NCBI RefSeq assembly: GCF_003286595.3
Contig: NZ_CP132985.1
Coordinates: 310,001-374,000, forward strand
Length of the DNA: 64,000 nucleotides
From: Aerococcus mictus
GTDB lineage: Bacteria > Bacillota > Bacilli > Lactobacillales > Aerococcaceae
Direction: 5' to 3'
The translations under genes and the position numbers were made by a program. The notes below the pieces were generated by a model. It was not told the origin of the DNA. It made no database searches and saw only the letters and a list, made by a program, of their open reading frames with translations. Below are positions 26,337 to 35,814 of this stretch, one piece after another (the first letter of the stretch is position 1; each line of letters starts with the position of its first letter).

Positions 26337-27977
26337 ATGCGAAGCTTACTGAAAGCGCTATTGATTAGCTTGCTATGTCTTTTTTTGGTCGCTTGTCAAG
26401 CGGGCCAAAGGAAAAACAGTGATCAGAATCAATCTAGCACTCCGTCAGTTAATCAGATCAATTTTCCTGCCAAGTACCCCTTAACGACCCTGGATAATCA
26501 AAAGGCTAATGATATTACCAGCCTGACCTACGCTAGCCAGGTCTTTGATGGACTTTATTGGCAGGATGAAAATAATGATTTACAGCCTAACCTGGCCCAG
26601 GATTTTCCTGAAGTCTCCCCCGACGGAAAGACCTACCAGATTAGCCTGCGCCAGGATGCCAAGTGGGAAAACGGGCAGCCGGTCACTGCCCATGATTTTG
26701 TCTATAGTTTTAGACGTTTAGTCAATCCCAAGACAGCAGCTCCCTATGCTAATTTAGCTGGTGGAATCCAAGGGGCAAAAGCCATTATGGCCGGGCAAGC
26801 CCCCCTAGACCAACTTGGGGTCAAGGCCTTGGATGACTATCAATTAGAAATCCAACTCGACTATCCCAACCCTAATTTCACCAAGATTTTAGCCTTTACT
26901 CCTTTCTATCCCGTCAATGAAGCCTATGTTAAGGCCCAAGGAAATCAGTATGGGCAAGATAGTGACCATGTCTTAGGCAATGGCCCCTTTGTCATCGAAA
27001 ATTGGCAGGCCGGCCAAGACCAATGGGACTTGCGTAAGAGTGACCAATATAATCGTCACCCTGTCGCTATTGATGGAGTCAAAGTTCAGGTGATTAAGGA
27101 AGAGAACACTGGGGTGAATTTATTTGAATCGGGTCAGTTAGATCAAATGCCCCTTCATGGCCAGATTGCCAAGAATTATCAAGCCAAGGGGGAGGGAACT
27201 TTACAAGTCAAGGCTTGGACTGACTACCTGGAGTTTAACCACCAAGATACTGATTTATCGCAGCTTGATTTGCGCCAAGCCATTGCCTATGCCATCGATA
27301 GCCGCTCGGTTGAAGATCTCATTGGTGGGGGGGCTCAGGCCTTAAACACCTTTGTTCCTAGCCACTTAGTGGTTGACCCAGCGACGGGAGAAGATATCAC
27401 CGACAGCCCAGCCATAGATGCTTGGTACGACTTAGACCAAGCCCAGGAGGCTTTTGACCGCTATAAGGCGGCTAACCAGAAGGAAAGCTTAAGGCTCACC
27501 CTATTAGCTAATGATGATGAAAATAGCCGCAAATTGTCTGAATACCTCAAAGAAACTCTGGAGCAAGCCCTTGACGGCTTGACCATTGAATTACAAAATG
27601 TTCCCAAGAAAAATCGGATTGACCGTATGAACCGGCAAGACTTTGATTTTGCCTTGACTGCCTGGGGGGCAGATTACGATGATCCCCTGGCTTATTATCA
27701 AAATTTGAAAAGTGACAATTCCTTTAACCGCGGGCGATATCAAAATCCTGAGTTGGATCGGTTGATCACTGACCTTGCTTTCCCTTATAATCAAGATCGA
27801 GACCGGCCTTACCAAGTGGCCCAAAAAATTGAAGAATTAATCAAAAATCAAGCCGTTGTGGTGCCACTTTACCAACAAAATGAATGGCATCTCAGGAGCG
27901 ACCGGGTTCAAGGCATTATCTACCGCCCCATTGGTCCTGAAGTTGATTTTCGATTAGCTTCCATTCAAAGTAATTAA
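26337..27977 (+). CDS. Family 5 (OppA/NikA-type) substrate-binding lipoprotein
   Basis: The 546-residue protein has a lipoprotein signal (FLVAC, lipidated Cys about 20), then the family 5 pattern: SLTYASQVFDGLYWQ, LAQDFPEVSPDGKTYQISLR, AKWENGQPVTAHDFVYSFRR and a C-terminal WGADYDDPLAYYQN. Such proteins capture oligopeptides, nickel or cobalt chelates for an ABC importer, but no permease or ATPase gene is beside it. It lies 15 bases after the S-component gene and directly before the cobalamin riboswitch, so a corrinoid- or metal-related role is possible but unproven. Confidence 0.8.
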   Translation: MRSLLKALLISLLCLFLVACQAGQRKNSDQNQSSTPSVNQINFPAKYPLTTLDNQKANDITSLTYASQVFDGLYWQDENNDLQPNLAQDFPEVSPDGKTYQISLRQDAKWENGQPVTAHDFVYSFRRLVNPKTAAPYANLAGGIQGAKAIMAGQAPLDQLGVKALDDYQLEIQLDYPNPNFTKILAFTPFYPVNEAYVKAQGNQYGQDSDHVLGNGPFVIENWQAGQDQWDLRKSDQYNRHPVAIDGVKVQVIKEENTGVNLFESGQLDQMPLHGQIAKNYQAKGEGTLQVKAWTDYLEFNHQDTDLSQLDLRQAIAYAIDSRSVEDLIGGGAQALNTFVPSHLVVDPATGEDITDSPAIDAWYDLDQAQEAFDRYKAANQKESLRLTLLANDDENSRKLSEYLKETLEQALDGLTIELQNVPKKNRIDRMNRQDFDFALTAWGADYDDPLAYYQNLKSDNSFNRGRYQNPELDRLITDLAFPYNQDRDRPYQVAQKIEELIKNQAVVVPLYQQNEWHLRSDRVQGIIYRPIGPEVDFRLASIQSN

Positions 27978-27994
27978 ATAATATCTAAGTCCTC

Positions 27995-28212
27995 CCTTTT
28001 ATTACTGGGGAAGTCGGTGCGAGTCCGACGCAGTCCCTATGCTACTGTGTTTACGTTAAGGTATCAGTCAGAATGCCAGTAATAAAAGGAAGTTTTATTT
28101 ATGTCTCAGGGTTTGATAAATAAGGCGAAAAAGGGCTGTCATTTTTGCGTGCGATAAATGATTCAAAAACGATTATTGAGCAAACCCTGATTTGTTGAAT
28201 AATCGTTTTTTT
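27995..28212 (+). promoter_or_regulatory. Cobalamin riboswitch with terminator/antiterminator
   Basis: Closing stem P1 is CCTTTTATTACTGG (27995-28008) with CCAGTAATAAAAGG (28076-28089). Inside lie GGGGAAGTCGGTGCGAGTCC, GACGCAGTCCC and GCTACTGT, then AGTCAGAATGCC, matching the B12-box consensus. Downstream, AAAAACGATTATT (28165-28177) and AATAATCGTTTTT (28198-28210) make a terminator whose loop holds CAAACCCTGA (28181-28190). This can instead pair with TCAGGGTTTG (28106-28115) as antiterminator. It should switch off the ring-synthesis operon when cobalamin is plentiful. Confidence 0.95.
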
Positions 28213-28231
28213 CTGTTAGGAGGACTTGGCG

Positions 28232-28699
28232 ATGAAGATATGCATTGTTTATAGTAGCTTGCGAGGTAATACCGAAGCTGCTGCCTTTATTCTGGCCTCC
28301 TTCTTGGAAGACCTGGGCTTAAGCGCCCAATTAGTTGGGGCCGATGCCTATGACTATGAGACCTTGTTAGAAGCTGATGGTTTAGCTATTGGTTCCTATA
28401 CCTACGGCAACAATGCTGAAATTCCCGAAGAATTATTAGATCTATACGAAGACCTGCCCGATTTGATCCAAGCCAACCCCAAATTAAAGCAGGCCCTAGC
28501 AGTATTTGGTTCTGGGGACCGGGACTATCCCATTTATGCTAAGGCCGTGGATGATTTTGTAGAAGTCATTGAAAAAAGTGGCGGGCACTTACTGGCACCT
28601 GGGGTAAAAATTGATGGCTATCCTGACTATGATGAAGAAATTGCCGGCCTAGCCGCTATTGCCCAGGCCTTTTTACAAATAGCAAAGGAGAATAACTGA
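28232..28699 (+). CDS. Flavodoxin
   Basis: The 155-residue protein shows the FMN phosphate loop VYSSLRGNTEAAA (about 6-18), AIGSYTYGNNAEIPEE (about 54-69) and VFGSGDRDYP (about 92-101), a typical short-chain flavodoxin. It carries electrons at low potential. First gene after the riboswitch and overlapping cbiA, it plausibly reduces Co(II) corrinoids for the PduO-type adenosyltransferase or supports CbiG/CbiJ-stage chemistry; the partner is inferred. AGGAGG lies 7 bases before ATG 28232, and an in-frame TTG at 28226 is unlikely. Confidence 0.88.
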   Translation: MKICIVYSSLRGNTEAAAFILASFLEDLGLSAQLVGADAYDYETLLEADGLAIGSYTYGNNAEIPEELLDLYEDLPDLIQANPKLKQALAVFGSGDRDYPIYAKAVDDFVEVIEKSGGHLLAPGVKIDGYPDYDEEIAGLAAIAQAFLQIAKENN

Positions 28700-30087
28700 T
28701 GAGAGCCTTAATGATTGCCGGAGCGACCAGTAATGTGGGCAAGACGACCTTGACTTTAGGTCTGATCCAAGCCCTGATCAAGCGCGGATTGAAAGTCCAA
28801 CCCTACAAGGTGGGGCCTGACTATATTGACACGCGTTTCCACCAAGAGATTAGCCAGCGTCCTTCGATCAATTTGGACCAATTCTTAGTTCCAGATGACC
28901 AGGTCTTAAAAGCACTCTATACCCGTCATCTAGAGGGTAGCGATATTGCTGTAGTGGAAGGGGTCATGGGCCTCTTTGATGGCTTTGGTTCTGATGCTCT
29001 CATGGCCTCTAGCGCGGGCATTGCTAAGGCCCTCGATATTCCCATCCTCTTAGTGATTGATGGGCGGGCCATGTCGACTTCAGCGGCAGCCATGGTCAAG
29101 GGCTATCTCAACTTGATCCCTGACCTCAATATTATCGGTGTCCTAGTCAATCGGGTGGCCTCAGCAAGCCATTATCAATTAATCAAGAATGCTATTGAAC
29201 GGTATAACCAGGTGCCGGTTCTAGGCTATCTGGCTCGTAATGAAGCCTATTCCTTACCTTCTCGCCACCTAGGCCTGGCCCTGGAAGAAGCGAATAATCA
29301 TTTAGTTGACCAAGTCAGTCAAGTAGCCCAAGCTATGGAAGAAAGTATTGCGATTGATGACATCTTAAACTTGTCTCAATTAGATCCAGACCGACTCAAA
29401 GCCGACCAAGCAGCTATTGAATCTAGTTTGGCCCCCTATGAAAAGGCTGACCAGCAAACTCCTTTTAAGGTGGCCTATGCCTATGACGAGGCCTTTTCCT
29501 TTTACTATCCTGATAACTTATCCTTATTAGAGAAACGGGGTGGCCAACTCCAAACCTTTAGTCCCCTCCATGACCAAGACTTACCGAAGGCTGACCTCTA
29601 CTATATTGGCGGGGGCTTTCCAGAACTCTATGCCGAAACTTTATCTAAGAACCAAGCCATGCGCACTGCCCTCCGCGAGGCCCACAAGGCTGGTAAGGCC
29701 ATTTTGGCCGAATGCGGTGGCCTTATGTATTTAGGAAGTCGTTTTATTAAGGATGATAAAGACTACCCCATGGTGGGGATCTTTGAAGGGCAGAGCCAAA
29801 TGACGGACCGCCTACGCCGCTTCGGCTACTGTACTATGGCACTTACTAGCGATTCTTTTTACGGCCAAGCTGGTGATGAGGTAAGGGGGCATGAATTTCA
29901 TTATTCAACCTTTACCAGTCCAGAAAGGACGATTGGAAACTTATACAAGGACCGCGATGGTAAACGGGTTAAGGAGTGGCAGGGGGGCTTTCAAAAGAAT
30001 AAGACCTATGCTGCCTACCAACATGTACACTTTTACCAAGACCCTAAAGTCATTGACCAAATGATTTCATGGATTAAGGAGGACTAG
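28699..30087 (+). CDS. cbiA: Cobyrinic acid a,c-diamide synthase
   Basis: CbiA amidates the a and c carboxylates of cobyrinic acid with glutamine and ATP. The 462-residue protein has the P-loop-like GATSNVGKTTLTLGL (8-22), PYKVGPDYIDTRFH, EGVMGLFDGFGSD and a C-terminal glutaminase domain with YYIGGGFPELYAE, the catalytic cysteine in LAECGGLMYLG and GHEFHYS. Intact active sites contrast with CbiP in the same operon. Its ATG overlaps the flavodoxin stop. Confidence 0.95.
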   Translation: MRALMIAGATSNVGKTTLTLGLIQALIKRGLKVQPYKVGPDYIDTRFHQEISQRPSINLDQFLVPDDQVLKALYTRHLEGSDIAVVEGVMGLFDGFGSDALMASSAGIAKALDIPILLVIDGRAMSTSAAAMVKGYLNLIPDLNIIGVLVNRVASASHYQLIKNAIERYNQVPVLGYLARNEAYSLPSRHLGLALEEANNHLVDQVSQVAQAMEESIAIDDILNLSQLDPDRLKADQAAIESSLAPYEKADQQTPFKVAYAYDEAFSFYYPDNLSLLEKRGGQLQTFSPLHDQDLPKADLYYIGGGFPELYAETLSKNQAMRTALREAHKAGKAILAECGGLMYLGSRFIKDDKDYPMVGIFEGQSQMTDRLRRFGYCTMALTSDSFYGQAGDEVRGHEFHYSTFTSPERTIGNLYKDRDGKRVKEWQGGFQKNKTYAAYQHVHFYQDPKVIDQMISWIKED

Positions 30088-30089
30088 AG

Positions 30090-30743
30090 ATGGCTTATAT
30101 TAAAAAACCTGAACGCATCACTGACCGCTCATTTGAAATTATTGACGCGGAAATCAAACGGGACTTCCCTGACTTCCAATTTCAAAATGACCTAGAGGAG
30201 CGTATCATTAAGCGGGCGATTCATACCTCAGCGGATTTTGATTATTTACATAACTTAGTTTTTGACCGCCAAGGCGCCCAAGTGATCCAAGATGTGATTC
30301 GCTCTGGAGGGCACTTGATTACTGATACCACTATGGCTCAATCGGGAATTAATAAGCGGATTTTAAGGGAGCTAGGCACAGAGACCCACTGCTTTATCCG
30401 CGACCCCAGAGCCTATCAAATCGCTGAAAACAAGGGGATTACCCGGTCCATGGCAGCCATTGAATTAGCGGCTCAGCTTGAAGGGCCCAAAGTCTTTGTC
30501 GTGGGCAATGCGCCGACTGCCATTTATAAAATCTTAGAGATGATTGACGCAGGACGTTTACAAGCCGAAGCGGTTGTGGGGGTGCCGGTAGGTTTCGTAG
30601 GGGCAGCTGAGTCCAAGCAAGCCCTCCATGATTATCCCATTCCAAGTATTGCTGCCTTAGGGCGTAAAGGCGGATCCAATGTGGCAGCTGCCATTATTAA
30701 TGCTATCCAATATGATATTAAAGATACCATCTATCAAAATTAA
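30090..30743 (+). CDS. cbiC: Cobalt-precorrin-8 methylmutase
   Basis: CbiC moves the C-11 methyl group to C-12, forming cobyrinic acid. The 217-residue protein shows IIKRAIHTSADFDY with the catalytic histidine, GGHLITDTTMAQSGINK, NKGITRSMAAIELA, FVVGNAPTAIYKI and VGVPVGFVGAAESKQAL, matching CbiC/CobH. It lies two bases after cbiA with AAGGAGG before its ATG. Confidence 0.95.
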   Translation: MAYIKKPERITDRSFEIIDAEIKRDFPDFQFQNDLEERIIKRAIHTSADFDYLHNLVFDRQGAQVIQDVIRSGGHLITDTTMAQSGINKRILRELGTETHCFIRDPRAYQIAENKGITRSMAAIELAAQLEGPKVFVVGNAPTAIYKILEMIDAGRLQAEAVVGVPVGFVGAAESKQALHDYPIPSIAALGRKGGSNVAAAIINAIQYDIKDTIYQN

Positions 30744-30788
30744 GTTGACCAAATTAGTTAGAAGACAGGGAAAGGGAGCTGAATCGGG

Positions 30789-31916
30789 ATGAATGAAACA
30801 GGTTATTTATCTTATAACGGCAAGCGCCTCCGGATGGGCTATACCACCGGAACCTGTGCCACCGCTGCGACTATGGCTGCTGTGGAAATGATACTGACCC
30901 AAAAACCGGTTCACCAAGTTCAGTTGACAACTCCAGCAGGGGTGGACCTAGTTTTAGAAATTGACCATTGCCAGCTCAGTTTAGACCAAGCGTCTTGTTC
31001 GGTGGTCAAAGATGGGGGCGATGACGCCGATGCCACTGATGGCTTGGATATCTATGCCACCGTGACCCGCCGCCAGGATAATCAAATTACCCTGGATGGG
31101 GGTCAAGGAGTGGGGCGGATAACCAAACCCGGCTTAAAAATTGAGCCCGGCAATGCTGCCATTAATCCCACACCTCGAAAAATGATCCAGGAAGCTGCCC
31201 GCCAACTCTTGGGACCAGACCAAGGGGTGGACATTCTTATCTCGGTACCTGGAGGAGAGGAGACCGCTAAGGCTACTCAAAACCCCCAACTTGGTATCCT
31301 GGGTGGGATATCCATCCTCGGTACTTCGGGAATCGTTCGCCCAATGTCGGAAGATACCTGGAAAGAATCAATCACCCTAGAAATGCAACAAAAGAAAGCT
31401 TTAGGGCTAGATAAGTTGATTTTAACGCCGGGAAATTATGGCAATGACTTTATCGCTGAACATACCCATTTGAACCCTGATTATATTGTTCAGATGAGTA
31501 ATTTTGTGGGCTATGTCTTATTAGAGGCCATGCGGATCGGCTTTACCGATATCTTACTGGTGGGCCACTTGGGCAAGTTTATTAAAATTGCGGGAGGAAT
31601 TTTTTCCACCCATTCCAAGGATGCTGATGCCAGAAACGAAATCATGCTGGCCAATTTGGCCCTCCTAGGAGCCCCCCTCGACTTATTGCAGGAGGTCAAT
31701 GAGGCCATCACTACCGAAGCCCAAGCTGAACTTATCTTAGCAGCGGGTTATGGTCAAGTTTACCAAGTCATTGTGGATAAAATTAAGGCCAGGGTCTTAA
31801 AGCTCTTTAAGTTCCGGGCCCCAGATATCCATGTGGAGGCCATTACTTTTCTAAGTGACCATGATGTAACCGTGATGACTAAGCCATTGAAGGAATTGGA
31901 GGCGATTTGGGGATGA
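30789..31916 (+). CDS. cbiD: Cobalt-precorrin-5B (C1)-methyltransferase
   Basis: CbiD methylates C-1 of the contracting ring in the anaerobic pathway. The 375-residue protein shows the N-terminal signature RMGYTTGTCATAATMAAV, VVKDGGDDADATDGLDIYA, GGQGVGRITKPGL, AINPTPRKMI, LGISILGTSGIVRPMS (with small variation) and LVGHLGKFIKIAGGIFSTHS. Full length. Its stop overlaps the cbiE ATG. Confidence 0.95.
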   Translation: MNETGYLSYNGKRLRMGYTTGTCATAATMAAVEMILTQKPVHQVQLTTPAGVDLVLEIDHCQLSLDQASCSVVKDGGDDADATDGLDIYATVTRRQDNQITLDGGQGVGRITKPGLKIEPGNAAINPTPRKMIQEAARQLLGPDQGVDILISVPGGEETAKATQNPQLGILGGISILGTSGIVRPMSEDTWKESITLEMQQKKALGLDKLILTPGNYGNDFIAEHTHLNPDYIVQMSNFVGYVLLEAMRIGFTDILLVGHLGKFIKIAGGIFSTHSKDADARNEIMLANLALLGAPLDLLQEVNEAITTEAQAELILAAGYGQVYQVIVDKIKARVLKLFKFRAPDIHVEAITFLSDHDVTVMTKPLKELEAIWG

Positions 31917-32539
31917 TTCATGTGATTGGTATTGGCCCAGGGCAAACTGATTATCTGGTCAACCATGCTGTTGACCTCTTAGCTCACTTGCCCCATGTAT
32001 ACGGAAGCCAGCGGCAGTTGGATTCCTTAGCTGACTATATTAAGGGTCAGCCCCATCGACTAGGCAAGTTGGGACAACTTTTAGCCCGCTTAAAGAATCA
32101 CCTGGCTAAGGGTGAAGATGTAGCAGTGCTCGCTTCGGGGGACCCCATGCTTTATGGGATTGGTAACTACCTTTACCGTAATTTACCCCAGCAAGCTATT
32201 CGTATCCATCCTGGCATTTCTTCCCTCCAGTATATCTTTGCTCGAACAGGTATGGCCATGAATGATGTCTATTTAACCTCGAGTCATGGTCGGGAGCCCA
32301 ACATCGATTGGATCAGTCAATTTCCTAAGGTCGCCATGGTGACCGATGACAAGTGGGGGCCTTATCAAATTGCTCAAGCTCTCTTAAAGGGGAGCGAGGG
32401 AGAAGAACTTGCTGATTGTCAGATGGTTATTGGTGAGAATTTATCTTATGACAATGAGCGGATCGAGAAACGGCCTTTGAGCCAAGTGGAAGACCGCGAC
32501 TATGCGATGAATGTGGTGGTGATTTTAAATGAAAGATAG
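31913..32539 (+). CDS. cbiE: Cobalt-precorrin-7 (C5)-methyltransferase
   Basis: CbiE, with CbiT, methylates C-5 and C-15 and decarboxylates the ring. The 208-residue tetrapyrrole methylase begins MIHVIGIGPGQTDYL and has VAVLASGDPMLYGIGNYL and IHPGISSLQYIFARTGM, matching the CbiE subgroup. In many bacteria CbiE and CbiT are fused; here they are separate with an 11-base overlap. ATG 31913 overlaps the cbiD stop (ATGA) and is preferred over a TTG at 31907. Confidence 0.93.
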   Translation: MIHVIGIGPGQTDYLVNHAVDLLAHLPHVYGSQRQLDSLADYIKGQPHRLGKLGQLLARLKNHLAKGEDVAVLASGDPMLYGIGNYLYRNLPQQAIRIHPGISSLQYIFARTGMAMNDVYLTSSHGREPNIDWISQFPKVAMVTDDKWGPYQIAQALLKGSEGEELADCQMVIGENLSYDNERIEKRPLSQVEDRDYAMNVVVILNER

Positions 32540-33083
32540 TTGTTTTATCCGGGGCAAAGTCCCCATGACCAAGGCTCCCATTCGGGCGGTTGCTTTAGAC
32601 CTCTTAGAATTACACCAAGCCCAACGCTTTTTGGATATTGGTGCCGGGACCGGAAGTATTTCCCTACAAGCCGCCCAAGAATATCCTGATTTAGCCGTTT
32701 ATGCCATTGAACATAAAGAAGCGGCAGTAGATTTAATCAAAGAAAACCGGGCCCACTTTGGCCTAAAAAATTATCAAGTCTTTTTAGCGGAAGCACCCAT
32801 GACGGAAGACTTGGGCCACTTTGATGCAATTTTTATTGGAGGCAGTGGGGGCAAGTTACTAGAAATTATTGATTGGGCCTATGCACTCTTGAATCCGGGG
32901 GGACGTTTGGTATTGACCTTTATCCTGATGGAAAATGCCCATAAGGCCATTACTTACCTTGAAGCGGGCCCCTGGCAAGACCTTGAGGTGCAAACCCTGC
33001 AAGCAGCCACCCGAAAAACCATGGGGCCAGGGCACTACTTTAAGCCCTTTAACCCCACCACTATTATCTCCTGTAAGAAGTAA
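32529..33083 (+). CDS. cbiT: Cobalt-precorrin-6B (C15)-methyltransferase (decarboxylating)
   Basis: The 184-residue Rossmann-fold methyltransferase begins FIRGKVPMTKAPIRAVAL, the CbiT signature, followed by SAM motif FLDIGAGTGSISLQAA (about 34-49), YAIEHKEAAVDLIKEN and FIGGSGGKLLEII. It carries out C-15 methylation and ring acetate decarboxylation with CbiE. It overlaps cbiE by 11 bases. Confidence 0.93.
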   Translation: MKDSCFIRGKVPMTKAPIRAVALDLLELHQAQRFLDIGAGTGSISLQAAQEYPDLAVYAIEHKEAAVDLIKENRAHFGLKNYQVFLAEAPMTEDLGHFDAIFIGGSGGKLLEIIDWAYALLNPGGRLVLTFILMENAHKAITYLEAGPWQDLEVQTLQAATRKTMGPGHYFKPFNPTTIISCKK

Positions 33084-33116
33084 ATAAGCGCGAATGAAAG
33101 AGAAAGGTTGTTAAGT

Positions 33117-33869
33117 ATGGCTAAAGTAACTTTTGTGGGAGCGGGTCCCGGCGATGTGGAGCTCATTACCCTAAAGGGCTATAAGGCCTTAGCCCAAGCC
33201 GATCGGGTCATTTATGCGGGTTCACTCATCAATAAGGACCTGCTCGACTATTGTAAGAGCGGGGCAGAAACTTATGACAGTGCCAAGTTAGACCTCAATG
33301 AAATTCTGGCCTTGATTGAGGAAGCTATCGCCCAAGACCAAGAAGTGGTCCGTTTACACACGGGTGATGCTTCCCTATACGGTTCGATCCGAGAACAAAT
33401 TGAAGAATTAAAGAAACGTAGAATTGACTTTGCCGTTATTCCCGGAGTTTCTTCCTTCTTAGGGGCAGCGGCAGCTATCGGTACTGAATATTCTGTCCCT
33501 GAAGTCAGTCAAAGCCTGATCATTACTCGGATGGCAGGGCGGACACCCGTTCCTGAAAAAGAAAATTTACGGTCCTTAGCCAGTCACCAAACTTCCATGG
33601 CCATCTTCCTCTCAGTCCAAAATATCCAGGGCGTGGTGGAAGAATTATTGGCAGGTGGTTATTCCAAAGACACCCCAGCTGCAGTGATTTATAAGGCCAC
33701 CTGGCCCGAAGAAAAACAAGTAGTGGGTACTCTAGCAGATATCGCTGAAAAGACCCAAGATGCTGGGATTAAGCTCACTGCTTTGATTTTAGTGGGGGAT
33801 TTCTTAGGGGAAGAATTCTATTATTCCAAGCTCTACGATACGGACTTTAGTCATGGCTTTAGAAACTAA
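33117..33869 (+). CDS. cbiF: Cobalt-precorrin-4 C11-methyltransferase
   Basis: CbiF methylates C-11. The 250-residue protein begins [20 protein letters not shown] and shows [55 protein letters not shown] and MAIFLSV, specific for CbiF/CobM. ATG 33117 follows AAAGG by about ten bases; an upstream in-frame TTG at 33108 is not supported. The end overlaps cbiG by 17 bases. Confidence 0.94.
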   Translation: MAKVTFVGAGPGDVELITLKGYKALAQADRVIYAGSLINKDLLDYCKSGAETYDSAKLDLNEILALIEEAIAQDQEVVRLHTGDASLYGSIREQIEELKKRRIDFAVIPGVSSFLGAAAAIGTEYSVPEVSQSLIITRMAGRTPVPEKENLRSLASHQTSMAIFLSVQNIQGVVEELLAGGYSKDTPAAVIYKATWPEEKQVVGTLADIAEKTQDAGIKLTALILVGDFLGEEFYYSKLYDTDFSHGFRN

Positions 33870-35025
33870 GGTTGATGCCCGCTTTTTAGCACGGATGCAG
33901 CGTGGGGAAGAAAATAAGCGGGTAGTTATTGTTACTATTACCCAAAAGGCCAGAGCTTTGGGACGAAAGATTAAATCTAAGTGCTTTCCCCAGGCCAGGC
34001 TTTATGTCAGAACGACTGACCAAGCGCCCCTAGATCCCTCTTACCATGAATACAGGCAGAGCCAGGGGCGGGCAGTTCTGGCCCTCCAGGAAGCTTTCCA
34101 ATTTGCAGACCTGGTGATTGCCATTATGGCCACTGGGGTAGTGGTCCGGGCCTTGGCGCCAGTGATTGAAGATAAGATGACTGATCCCGCGGTATTGGTC
34201 CTCGATGAAGGCGGCCAACACGTGATTAGTCTTTTAGCGGGGCACTTTGGACGGGCTAACCATTATGCCCGACTACTTGCTAAAGAACTTCCTAGTCAAG
34301 CAGTGATTACTACAGCAACCGATAGCCAAGGCCGGCTAGGAATTGATGACTTGGCCTTTAGCTATGGGGCTGTCTATTGTGATTTTAAAAGACAAACCCG
34401 GCGCTTTAACTTGCTGGTTGCCGAAGAGGCACCCATTCTCTACTTAAATGAGACGGTATTTAACTTCCCCCCGCCTCCGGGTTATCAGACCCTGGTCAAA
34501 GGGGAGCGTTCGGAGCCAGCAGCAAAAACTAGCTTACTTGCTCCCACTACTTTGGCGGCTTACCAAGGCCTAGTGCTGGTGACTAATCGCCAGCAAAATC
34601 ATCTTAGTCTGCCCAAGGACCTGCCCTTGGTGAAAATGATTCCCCGCCGCTACATTTTAGGAATCGGTTGCAAAAAAAATACCCCCTATCCCTTACTCTT
34701 AGAGGAATTAGAAAAATTCCTCCATGGGGAAAATTTACGCTGGGAAAGTATTAAAACCGTGGTGTCTATTGATTTAAAAGCAGAAGAAGAGGCCATTTTA
34801 CAACTGGCCAAGGACCACTATTTTAACTTTAAGACGTTTTCCAAAGACGACTTACTGGCATTTGAAAGTTATTACCCGGGTTCTGATTTTGTCAAAAAGA
34901 CAGTCGGCGTGAGTTCAGTCTCACAAACAGCTGCCCACCTAGAATCCAAGGGCCATGTGGTCAGTGGACGCTATGCCCATAAGGGGGTAACTTTTACCCT
35001 GGCTTATTATCAAGAAGAGGAGTAA
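33853..35025 (+). CDS. cbiG: Cobalt-precorrin-5A hydrolase
   Basis: CbiG opens the lactone and releases acetaldehyde during ring contraction. The 390-residue protein has [68 protein letters not shown] and [16 protein letters not shown] in the N-terminal half, and a C-terminal domain with [16 protein letters not shown] and [13 protein letters not shown]. The start is uncertain: ATG 33853 overlaps cbiF and lacks a strong ribosome site, and ATG 33895 is the alternative. Confidence 0.93.
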   Translation: MALETKVDARFLARMQRGEENKRVVIVTITQKARALGRKIKSKCFPQARLYVRTTDQAPLDPSYHEYRQSQGRAVLALQEAFQFADLVIAIMATGVVVRALAPVIEDKMTDPAVLVLDEGGQHVISLLAGHFGRANHYARLLAKELPSQAVITTATDSQGRLGIDDLAFSYGAVYCDFKRQTRRFNLLVAEEAPILYLNETVFNFPPPPGYQTLVKGERSEPAAKTSLLAPTTLAAYQGLVLVTNRQQNHLSLPKDLPLVKMIPRRYILGIGCKKNTPYPLLLEELEKFLHGENLRWESIKTVVSIDLKAEEEAILQLAKDHYFNFKTFSKDDLLAFESYYPGSDFVKKTVGVSSVSQTAAHLESKGHVVSGRYAHKGVTFTLAYYQEEE

Positions 35026-35031
35026 TGAAAG

Positions 35032-35772
35032 ATGTTATATATTGTTGGATTGGGACCAGGTGACAAGGATTTAATGACCAAGGAGTGTCTTGAAGTCCTT
35101 GACCAGGTGGAAATTATTGTGGGTTATAAGACCTATATTGCCTTAATTGAATACTTGATTAAAGGTAAGGAAGTTTATTCTACTGGTATGAAAGGTGAAA
35201 TTGACCGCTGTCAAAAGGCTATTGAATTAGCTAAAGACACCGGTAAGGATATTGCGGTGGTCTGCAGTGGCGACTCAGGAATTTACGCCATGGCTGGTTT
35301 AATTTTTGAATTATTAGCTAGTCAAGAAGAAGATATCCCAGTTAAGGTTATCCCAGGTCTCAGTGCTGGGATTGCTGGAGCGGCCAACCTTGGTGCCCCT
35401 TTAATGAATGACTTTTGCTTTATTAGCCTGAGTGACTTAATGACACCATGGGCCATGATTGAAAAACGTCTCCATGCTGCAGCCCAAGGGGATTTTGTGA
35501 TTTGCTTGTACAATCCCCGTTCCAAAGGCCGGCCCAAACATTTAGCTAAGGCCCTAGAGATTATTAAATCCTATAAGGGCGGCGATATTGTCGTTGGCAT
35601 CGTTAAGGATGTGGGCCGTGAAGAGGAAGAAACCATCATTACGACCATCGACGAGCTCGATGAAGAAGTGGTTGATATGACTACTACGGTGATTGTGGGC
35701 AACCGCTTTACCAAGGTTTATAAGAATTGGATGTATACCCCTCGCGGTTACGAAGATAAGTATGGGATTTAA
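35032..35772 (+). CDS. cbiH: Cobalt-factor III / precorrin-3B C17-methyltransferase
   Basis: CbiH methylates C-17 and drives ring contraction. The 246-residue protein begins MLYIVGLGPGDKDLMT and has IVGYKTYIALIEYL, AVVCSGDSGIYAMAGL, VIPGLSAGIAGAANLGAPLMNDFCF and VICLYNPRSKGRP, typical of CbiH/CobJ. It starts six bases after cbiG. Confidence 0.95.
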   Translation: MLYIVGLGPGDKDLMTKECLEVLDQVEIIVGYKTYIALIEYLIKGKEVYSTGMKGEIDRCQKAIELAKDTGKDIAVVCSGDSGIYAMAGLIFELLASQEEDIPVKVIPGLSAGIAGAANLGAPLMNDFCFISLSDLMTPWAMIEKRLHAAAQGDFVICLYNPRSKGRPKHLAKALEIIKSYKGGDIVVGIVKDVGREEEETIITTIDELDEEVVDMTTTVIVGNRFTKVYKNWMYTPRGYEDKYGI

Positions 35773-35814
35773 GCTGGAAGATTTAAGACAAGCTGAGCGA
35801 GAAAGGATGAGCTG

